Shown piece after piece: positions 51,555 to 56,566 of a stretch of DNA of 56,566 nt. Below the pieces are notes generated by a model. That model was not told the origin of the DNA, searched no databases, and was given only the letters and a program-made list of their open reading frames with translations. The stretch is from assembly GCA_038206725.1 (NCBI GenBank), contig JBBRAO010000020.1:1-56566 (forward strand), in the 5' to 3' direction. Within the stretch, counting starts at the first letter, position 1. Every line of letters begins with the position of its first letter. Position numbers and translations under genes: made by a program. The stretch is from JBAXXL01 sp038206725 (GTDB lineage Bacteria > Bacteroidota > Ignavibacteria > Kapaibacteriales > UBA2268).

Positions 51555-51946
51555 TAGTCGTCCACACCGTCAATCATTCCGGCGGCGGCTTTCAATTTGA
51601 TGCCCTCGTATATTCTGCCTATAACGCGCGCGTTTTTCTTCATTTGGTCCGAATTAGCGCAAGTATTTACTTTCAATTCGAATATTTTACCTTCGGCATT
51701 GGAGGCAAACAAAGAGCCTTCACCACAAATCAGGTAAATAGGATTTATTCCGCGTTGGTAAAGCAAGTAAACTATTTCCAAAGGCAGTGAACTGCGCCCC
51801 GATTCGTAATTCGCTATTTTGTCCCGGTTTGTGTTAAGCAAATAAGCAAACTGCGCCGCACTTATTCTTCCACCCTCGTTAAACAAAGCGCGGATTTCAC
51901 GTAAGCGGTTGCCAATTCCTCCATTTATACTTATTGAATTTTTCAT
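51554..51946 (-). CDS. XRE-family helix-turn-helix regulator
   Basis: A 130-residue DNA-binding protein. The HTH spans about 10-65: NRLREIRALFNEGGRISAAQ, then FAYLLNTNRDKIANYESGRSSLP, and LEIVYLLYQRGINPIYLICGEG, the usual end of the CI-type HTH. The C-terminal ~50 residues are a short unknown tail, not a peptidase domain. It is coupled by TAATG to the S24 gene. A consensus promoter (52051-52080) and three dyads (51990-52039) lie upstream, so it very probably represses its own operon and the divergent genes. Confidence 0.82.
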   Translation of the reverse strand: MKNSISINGGIGNRLREIRALFNEGGRISAAQFAYLLNTNRDKIANYESGRSSLPLEIVYLLYQRGINPIYLICGEGSLFASNAEGKIFELKVNTCANSDQMKKNARVIGRIYEGIKLKAAAGMIDGVDD

Positions 51947-51989
51947 AATTGTTTTTAAAATCTTTTTTATATAATTTATTTGGATATTG

Positions 51990-52039
51990 TGTAAATTTTA
52001 CATAATTTCGCTGTATAAAATACACACAATTTGTGTATT
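51990..52039. promoter_or_regulatory. Operator cluster between the XRE/S24 operon and the divergent genes
   Basis: Two 13-base dyads of the form TGTA-N5-TACA, TGTAAATTTTACA (51990-52002) and TGTATAAAATACA (52012-52024), are 22 bases apart, about two helical turns. A third, longer dyad has perfect 8-base arms AATACACA/TGTGTATT around CAATT (52019-52039), overlapping the second. They lie just downstream of the minus-strand promoter and upstream of the XRE start, fitting autorepression by the XRE protein. Confidence 0.65.
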
Positions 52040-52050
52040 AAATATAAATA

Positions 52051-52080
52051 CAAAATTAATATTTAATTAATAATAAACAA
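52051..52080 (-). promoter_or_regulatory. Bacteroidota-type promoter of the XRE-S24 operon
   Basis: On the minus strand TTG (52078-52080), a 19-base gap and TAATTTTG (52051-52058) match the consensus exactly. Transcription would start a few bases later and run straight into the operator dyads. Confidence 0.7.
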
Positions 52081-52099
52081 ACAAAATGAGAAAAAAAAT

Positions 52100-52375
52100 A
52101 TGAATTTAGTAACAATTGAGTTGCCTCGGAAGGAGAGCGGTGCAATTATAGGCAAAGATTCTATAATCACCGAAAAAATAGCGACAGTAAATCTGCTATT
52201 TAGAGAATTCACAGATAGGATTTCAGACGCCGAGTTGTTGGAAAAAGAAGATGTGGTTGACATTCGATATATAATCGAAAGTTTTATGGACGATTTATCG
52301 AACAGGCTCGACGCGGAAGTGCCTTTATATGAATGTGATGATGAAGATGATGAAGAAATAATTTTTTTTAATTAA
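52100..52375 (+). CDS. Small acidic protein of unknown function, divergent from the XRE gene
   Basis: I do not recognise this 91-residue protein. It begins MNLVTIELPRKESGAIIGKD, has a helical middle (TVNLLFREFTDRISDAELLEKEDVV), and ends in an acidic tail (CDDEDDEEIIFF). It lies across the operator region from the XRE-S24 operon and two bases before the Mor-like gene, so it should be co-regulated with both. The acidic tail could mean a nucleic-acid mimic or antirepressor-type partner, which is speculation. Confidence 0.6.
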   Translation: MNLVTIELPRKESGAIIGKDSIITEKIATVNLLFREFTDRISDAELLEKEDVVDIRYIIESFMDDLSNRLDAEVPLYECDDEDDEEIIFFN

Positions 52376-52377
52376 TA

Positions 52378-52671
52378 ATGGAGAGCATTATGCAGGACAT
52401 TTATGGCGCGATAAAAACAGATGAATTACCGCCGGATTTAGCACTACTATCCAAAGTGTGCGGTATTGATTGTATTCAGGCTTTGCTCCGCGAATTTGGC
52501 GGGCTGTCGTTTTACATTCCCAAAATAACAAGGATTGATTTATTCATAAGCAGGTACCTGAAGGAGCACCGTTCGGACCCACCAAAAAAATTAGCCCTCG
52601 ACCTGAACGTTTCCGAGCAGTACATCAAAAAAATGCTGAAGGAAATGAGACATACAATGGTCAATGGTTAA
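52378..52671 (+). CDS. Mor/C-type transcription activator-like protein
   Basis: A 97-residue protein matching the DNA-binding part of the phage Mu Mor family: LLREFGGLSFYIPKITRID, a helical segment, and a final HTH, ALDLNVSEQYIKKMLKEM. Mor activates middle transcription in Mu-like phages. The last residues (HTMVNG) and stop come from a repeat, so the original end may have been altered. It starts two bases after the acidic gene. With the XRE and S24 genes it makes a phage-like control module, but no phage structural or transposition genes are present. Confidence 0.72.
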   Translation: MESIMQDIYGAIKTDELPPDLALLSKVCGIDCIQALLREFGGLSFYIPKITRIDLFISRYLKEHRSDPPKKLALDLNVSEQYIKKMLKEMRHTMVNG

Positions 52672-52699
52672 TTGTCAATGCGAAGAAAGATAAGCCTTG

Positions 52700-52737
52700 C
52701 TCGTCCGATGACTGCCCGGTCATCGGATGAGTTTTTT
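52700..52737 (+). terminator. Rho-independent terminator after the Mor-like gene
   Basis: CTCGTCCGATGACT and GGTCATCGGATGAG arms (52700-52731) are followed by TTTTTT. It is a member of the TCATCCGA repeat family, as at 22455. Confidence 0.72.
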
Positions 52738-53014
52738 AATACGGGAGGCTGTCATCGTATATTTGAATTTTGAATGAGTAGAAAATAACCACCTAACCCA
52801 CTAAGATATATGGAGCATAACCAAGTTGTCAATCCCGCGGACGCTGGAATCCATCTTCAAGTTAGGAAGTAGCTTAATCTCAATAACCACCGGAGAAACC
52901 CGTGGTAAATCAAAATCCGTATTCAGCCCCGAAGGGTTGAATTGATTCTATTTGGGCAAAATGTGTCTAATAAACCTTAGTAGAAAAGCGATATGTGCGC
53001 ACGCACTAACCTCA

Positions 53015-53043
53015 TTACCTTATTTTTGCAGTTAATAAGGTAA
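53015..53043. repeat. Perfect 10-base inverted repeat
   Basis: TTACCTTATT (53015-53024) and AATAAGGTAA (53034-53043) pair perfectly around a nine-base loop. It is followed by GAATG rather than a T-run. Isolated in the repeat-rich spacer; purpose unknown. Confidence 0.5.
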
Positions 53044-53376
53044 GAATGTCGTAAAGTGATGGTGCCGGATTCTCTACTAAGGTTGATATGGGAAATAAGG
53101 TTTTTCATAATTCTTCGTATATTTCGTACCTACGGCACGCTGTAGGCATCATCAAGCTTCTTTCTATAAACATTTCATCCCTAGTGGTTTGGTCATCTCC
53201 GCATTTATAATTTATAATTCAAAATTGTTCGAGGATGGATTTCCGATCAAGCCGGAAATGACAAACCAAATCCTTTAATCCAAAAAATCCTTCAAATCTT
53301 GGTTCAGACAACTTCTTCGCATTGACAATTGACAATTATCGAGCTTTTTTGAATTTTTTTGTATTTTTTTTCAACA

Positions 53377-53412
53377 ACAGAGAAAGAAATGGACATCTCA
53401 GTTGTCTATACT
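53377..53412 (+). promoter_or_regulatory. Conserved 36-base leader element, copy 2
   Basis: The sequence ACAGAGAAAGAAATGGAC + A + TCTCAGTTGTCTATACT differs at one base from copy 1 (33410-33445). It lies 66 bases before the ATG of the 53479 gene. In both copies an ATG inside it opens a short frame starting MD(I/F)SVVYT; here it stops after 25 codons, before the real gene. Confidence 0.65.
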
Positions 53413-53478
53413 TATATAAAGTGCCAAAAATGCTTTTTTTGTATTTTTTATTTATTAATATTTTAGCAGAGGTCCTAA

Positions 53479-53937
53479 ATGAAAACATTAATTACCGCTT
53501 TTGTAATTCTAATCGCTTATAACGTCAGCGTGTTCGCTCAAAGTGATACTATGGTTATCAAATTAAAAAACAACCAAATAGAAAAAATCGCAATTTCAAA
53601 AATTAGATCAATCAAATTTGAAAATGTAACATCTGTAAACGAACCAACTCAAAATTCGAGTGGTTTGTCTGTAATGGGAAATTTTCCGAATCCTTTTCAA
53701 GAAAAAACCAATATCGAATTTGAAATCGCAACCGCTGGAAATGTTGATATTTTGATATACGACAACACCGGCAATCAAATTCAAAAGTTGGAATGCAACA
53801 ACTGCCAGAACGGCAAAAATTCTTTACCTTGGAACTGTGTGGACATAAATAACAAGCGCGTAGAAAGCGGTGTTTACTACTACGAAGTTCGATTTAACAG
53901 CGAAGTACTAACCAAAAAAATGATTTTGGTTAAGTAA
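53479..53937 (+). CDS. Small secreted protein with T9SS type A sorting domain
   Basis: A 152-residue protein. The signal peptide (ITAFVILIAYNVSVFAQ) is followed by a short module MVIKLKNNQIEKIAISKIRSI + KF, of the K...I..I.SI.F type also found at the N-termini of the two FISUMP proteins downstream. A complete sorting domain follows (MGNFPNPFQEKTNIEFEI, VDILIYDNTGNQIQKLE, GVYYYEVRF, KKMILVK). Nearly all of the protein is thus sorting signal, so it may deliver only the small module, or be the remnant of a larger protein. GCAGAGG precedes the ATG, and the 36-base leader element lies upstream. Confidence 0.78.
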   Translation: MKTLITAFVILIAYNVSVFAQSDTMVIKLKNNQIEKIAISKIRSIKFENVTSVNEPTQNSSGLSVMGNFPNPFQEKTNIEFEIATAGNVDILIYDNTGNQIQKLECNNCQNGKNSLPWNCVDINNKRVESGVYYYEVRFNSEVLTKKMILVK

Positions 53938-53964
53938 GTTGATTATTTGTTGGGAGTTGAAGAA

Positions 53965-54039
53965 AGAGAAACCCCCTGCCCCCCTTGAAACAAAGGGGAA
54001 ACTGAAGAAAAAAAGATTATTTAATATAGGAATTTTGAT
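53965..54039 (+). repeat. Duplicated leader with C-rich hairpin before FISUMP gene 1
   Basis: AGAGAAACCCCCT, a CCCCCTTG...CAAAGGGG hairpin, GAAACTGAAGAAAAA and ATATAGGAATTTTGAT lead into the ATG. The same blocks in the same order precede FISUMP gene 2 (55811-55882), so gene and leader were duplicated together, or the repeat entered before duplication. Confidence 0.75.
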
Positions 54040-55782
54040 ATGAAAAAAATGTTGATGATTTTAGTGTTATTTTTGATTAGCATAAGCCTCAAAGCAGAGG
54101 ACCTTTCGATAAAATTTTACTTGCCCGATGGTAATTACCGCCAATATAAGCTCGAAGATTTAAGCAATATTACTTTTATTAAGTCTGCTGAACCTTATCT
54201 GATGGTAACCTATTCTTATGGTAGCAAACAATTTTACGACATTAGGGATATTGACTCACTCTTTATTTATAATGTTTCATTTTTAATTATTGAGGGCAAC
54301 GGTAGTTATGCATTGAAAGCCATTGCTAGTATTGATAGCATAAATTTTATTCCCGGCTCCAATGAAGAAATTATTTTGGGAATTCACTCTTGGATGAAAA
54401 ACAACTTAGATGTTGTACAGTACCGCAATGGTGATACTATCCCTCAAGTTACTGACCCCGAGGTATGGAAAAATTTGAAAACCGGTGCGTGGTGCTATTA
54501 TAATAATGACCCCGAATCAGGGGCAAAGTATGGAAAACTATACAACGGCTGGGCTGTGTGCGATCCGCGCGGATTAGCTCCTACAGGTACGCATATAGCA
54601 ACCGACCAAGAATGGAGTATATTGAACGATTATCTTGGTGGAGATACCATCGCCGGAGGTAAATTGAAAAGTGTCGGTACAATAGAAGCAGGTGATGGTT
54701 TATGGCTCGACCCCAATACAGGTGCGACAAATGAAACTACTTTTGGAGCTAACCCTGCGGGATATCGTTATGACTCATTTGCCAAAATCGGTGAGGGAGC
54801 TTATTATTGGTCAAACACCGAAGCGGATGCGGCAAACTTACGGCAATGGTCGTTGAGTTACGATAACGTCTGTTTAACTCGTGGAATAGGGTTAAAAGAA
54901 GCCGGAATGTCTGTTAGATATGTTGTCGATTACAATGTGCCAACCATCATTGATGTTGATCCACCTACCACGTATGTAAACAGAATAATAAGAATCACCG
55001 GAACAAGTTTCGGCAGTGAAAGAAAGAAAAATTACGTTACTTTTGGTTCCATAATCGTAGTTTCTTCGCTATATATATCTTGGTCTGATACGCAAATTGA
55101 AGTTGTTGTTCCACTCAAAACCGAAAGTGGTAAATTATCTGTAACAGTTAATGGCATAAGAAGTAATGAATACGATTTCCTTGTTTACGAAGATGACCCC
55201 GATACATTCGAACCCATTCCAATCGGCGATCAAGTTTGGATGTCGAGAAATCTGAACGTTGATTGCTATAGGAATGGCGATGCAATTCCGCAAGTACAAG
55301 ACTTAGAGGAATGGAAAAAATTAAAAACAGGTGCTTGGTGTTACTATAATAATGATAAAATAAATAAATCTATTTATGGCAAGCTCTACAACTGGTACGC
55401 AGTTAACGATTCGCGCGGATTAGCTCCCGTGGGTTGGCATATACCAAGAGAGGAAGAGTGGACAGTCCTTGTGGAATTCCTTGGAGGTAGTGGTGAAGCA
55501 GGTGGAAAGATGAAAACCCAAGGAACAACGAACGACCATAACGGCTTATGGAAAGCTCCAAATTTCGGAGCTACTAACGAAAGCAACTTTTCAGCATTAC
55601 CCGGTGGCTTTAGATCTGTTACTGCTTTTGAAGGGTTGGAAATATCTGCTAATTTTTGGTCGGATAGTGAATCGGATATTGACGAATCCTACTCAAGGCA
55701 ATTACATTTTATGGAATACTCTTGTGTGAAATATGCAGATCATAAGTATTATGGATATTCGGTACGGTGCGTAAAAGACTAG
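54040..55782 (+). CDS. Secreted protein with two FISUMP domains and an IPT/TIG domain
   Basis: A 580-residue protein. The signal peptide (MLMILVLFLISISLKAE) is followed by three short beta modules ending in sId.I.F (residues ~21-108). FISUMP domain 1 is at ~118-308 (WMKNNLDVVQYRNGDTIPQV, GAWCYYNNDPESGAKYGKLY, RGLAPTGTHIATDQEW). An IPT/TIG domain spans ~312-388 (PTIIDVDPPTTYVNRIIRI), and FISUMP domain 2 covers ~392-580 with the same motifs. FISUMP (Fibrobacter succinogenes major paralogous) domains are secreted-protein modules resembling C-type-lectin-like folds, of unknown ligand. No T9SS sorting domain ends the protein, so export beyond the periplasm is open. A similar gene follows. Confidence 0.85.
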   Translation: MKKMLMILVLFLISISLKAEDLSIKFYLPDGNYRQYKLEDLSNITFIKSAEPYLMVTYSYGSKQFYDIRDIDSLFIYNVSFLIIEGNGSYALKAIASIDSINFIPGSNEEIILGIHSWMKNNLDVVQYRNGDTIPQVTDPEVWKNLKTGAWCYYNNDPESGAKYGKLYNGWAVCDPRGLAPTGTHIATDQEWSILNDYLGGDTIAGGKLKSVGTIEAGDGLWLDPNTGATNETTFGANPAGYRYDSFAKIGEGAYYWSNTEADAANLRQWSLSYDNVCLTRGIGLKEAGMSVRYVVDYNVPTIIDVDPPTTYVNRIIRITGTSFGSERKKNYVTFGSIIVVSSLYISWSDTQIEVVVPLKTESGKLSVTVNGIRSNEYDFLVYEDDPDTFEPIPIGDQVWMSRNLNVDCYRNGDAIPQVQDLEEWKKLKTGAWCYYNNDKINKSIYGKLYNWYAVNDSRGLAPVGWHIPREEEWTVLVEFLGGSGEAGGKMKTQGTTNDHNGLWKAPNFGATNESNFSALPGGFRSVTAFEGLEISANFWSDSESDIDESYSRQLHFMEYSCVKYADHKYYGYSVRCVKD

Positions 55783-55810
55783 ATTAGTTATAAAGAAGAA
55801 AAGAAGAAGA

Positions 55811-55882
55811 AGAGAAACCCCCTAACCCCCTTGGAACAAGGGGGAACTGAAGAAAAAGAATATTTGATATAGGAATATGATT
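55811..55882 (+). repeat. Duplicated leader with C-rich hairpin before FISUMP gene 2
   Basis: AGAGAAACCCCCTAACCCCC, a CCCCCTTG-GAA-CAAGGGGG hairpin, AACTGAAGAAAAA and ATATAGGAATATGATT lead into the ATG at 55883. It is closely similar to 53965-54039. Confidence 0.75.
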
Positions 55883-56566
55883 ATGAAAAAGATGTTGTTG
55901 ATATTAGTTTTGATTTTAATCGGCTTTAATCTAAAAGCTGAGGAACCGGTTATAAAGTTTTATATTCTGGATGGTTCATCAATTCAGTATAAAATTGCCG
56001 ATATATCAGAGATGAGTTTTATCAAATCGGCTGAGCCATATTTGATGGAAGTATATTCTTACGGCACATTCGTTACCTATAAAATCAACGATATAAGCTC
56101 TATGCAATTTGTTAATTCCGATACATTATTGATCAAAAGTAACGTTGGTTGGTTAGCACCGATAAAGCTTGAGAATGTTGACAGTATTATTTTTGTACCG
56201 AATAAATATTTTGAAGTTACAATCGGGGAACAAACTTGGATGGGTAAAAACCTTAGTGTGGACCACTATCGAAATGGTGACCCTATACCACAGGTAACTG
56301 ATTCAACAGAATGGCAAAATTTGAAAACCGGTGCGTGGTGCTACTATAACAATGACCCCGATTACGGAACAACATTCGGAAAGCTATATAATTGGTATGC
56401 GGTACACGATTCGCGCGGATTAGCACCCGAAGGCTGGCATATACCAAGCGATATAGAATGGTCAAGATTGACTTATGCTCTCGGTGGTGAAAAAGCGGCC
56501 GGTGGTAAAATGAAAGCGGTCAGACCCGAATGGTGGCGCAATCCGAATGTTGGAGCCACAAACGAA
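55883..56566 (+). CDS. Secreted FISUMP-domain protein, partial at window end
   Basis: ATG at 55883 opens 228 codons that run off the window without a stop. The signal peptide (MKKMLLILVLILIGFNLKAE) is followed by the same sId.I.F modules as FISUMP gene 1 (FIKSAEPYLMEVYSYG is nearly identical). A FISUMP domain begins near residue 112 (WMGKNLSVDHYRNGDPIPQV, GAWCYYNNDPDYGTTFGKLY, LAPEGWHIPSDIEW) and is cut at GATNE. It is clearly a tandem paralogue, with the leader duplicated as well. More copies may follow beyond the window. Confidence 0.85.
   Translation, partial: MKKMLLILVLILIGFNLKAEEPVIKFYILDGSSIQYKIADISEMSFIKSAEPYLMEVYSYGTFVTYKINDISSMQFVNSDTLLIKSNVGWLAPIKLENVDSIIFVPNKYFEVTIGEQTWMGKNLSVDHYRNGDPIPQVTDSTEWQNLKTGAWCYYNNDPDYGTTFGKLYNWYAVHDSRGLAPEGWHIPSDIEWSRLTYALGGEKAAGGKMKAVRPEWWRNPNVGATNE

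Larger units (their letters stand above)
52672..53376. other. Long gene-free region with terminator, hairpins and decayed repeats
   Basis: No credible gene. It opens with the repeat AATTGTCAATGCGAAGAA (from 52671) and a terminator (52700-52737). Near 52828 and 53233 are degenerate ATTCCC/GGGAAT-type units. Around 52925 is CCCCGAAGGGTTGAATTGATT. A perfect hairpin TTACCTTATT/AATAAGGTAA spans 53015-53043, and TACGGCACGCTGTAGGC lies near 53131. It ends with the same TTCGCATTGACAATTGACAATT-type repeat seen at mazG. It looks like a graveyard of short repeats. Confidence 0.65.

Noticed and set aside
50979..52671. Complete Mu-like prophage
   Set aside because: Only regulators are present; no transposase, Gam, portal, head or tail genes flank them.
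1..56566. tRNA and rRNA genes
   Set aside because: No cloverleaf-like or rRNA-conserved sequence was recognised by eye in the spacers; a covariance-model scan would be decisive.

Overview
The window looks like chromosome from a member of the Bacteroidota/Chlorobiota side of the FCB group (Kapabacteria- or Ignavibacteria-like; the exact lineage cannot be fixed from sequence reading alone). Four intact proteins end in type IX secretion (T9SS) type A sorting domains, two carry FISUMP domains, and there are Bat aerotolerance genes, DUF4175/DUF4159 proteins and a membrane diadenylate cyclase. Three upstream regions show a clean Bacteroidota-type promoter, TTG-N19-TAnnTTTG. Base composition is AT-rich with long AT-rich spacers. 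I saw no rRNA, tRNA or CRISPR array.

Layout. 310-4073: a VWA/OmpA lipoprotein and a membrane SpoIIE-type phosphatase (minus), divergent from the NAD(P)HX repair enzyme nnrDE (plus). 5449-6178: a repeat-rich gap holding a MITE-like element. 6179-11613: a minus-strand operon batD-batE-suhB-dapF-M20 deacylase, followed by a LiaF-like membrane gene. 12712-16980: a plus-strand accessory island with a one-polypeptide MmeI-like restriction-modification enzyme, a HEPN-like protein, a Fe-S uracil-DNA-glycosylase-like protein and a 28-codon ORF. 17174-20840: a minus operon cdaA-rnhA-DUF1460 amidase-sodium/solute symporter. 21348-27565: a secreted beta-propeller protein, a glycosyltransferase/flippase-like pair, a POT peptide transporter and a ZIP-like transporter. 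28046-33433: a YyaL-type thioredoxin-fold protein and a very large secreted IgGFc-binding-like T9SS protein. 33596-39981: an Mpv17-like membrane protein, a small unknown, MazG, DUF4175 and DUF4159. 40119-42915 (plus): batB-like, batC-like and xerD. 43038-50878 (minus): metallophosphoesterase, an unknown, a PD40 protein, a small beta-barrel protein and a PNGase F-like secreted protein with an inserted LamG domain. 50979-52671: a phage-like control module (XRE and S24 proteins as separate genes, divergent from an acidic small protein and a Mor-like activator) with recognisable operators. 53479-56566: three secreted proteins sharing an N-terminal module, two of them FISUMP proteins; the last runs off the window.

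How the genes fit together. Much of the window concerns the cell envelope: Bat proteins, DAP epimerase, amidase, c-di-AMP synthesis, LiaF-like stress protein, OmpA and barrel proteins, and T9SS cargo. Accessory traits are concentrated at 12.7-17 kb and 51-52.7 kb. The gaps are filled by several families of short palindromic repeats, some used as terminators, some in tandem, and two lying in frame inside the restriction-modification gene. The most promising candidate for an undescribed system is the MmeI-like + HEPN-like + UDG-like cassette.
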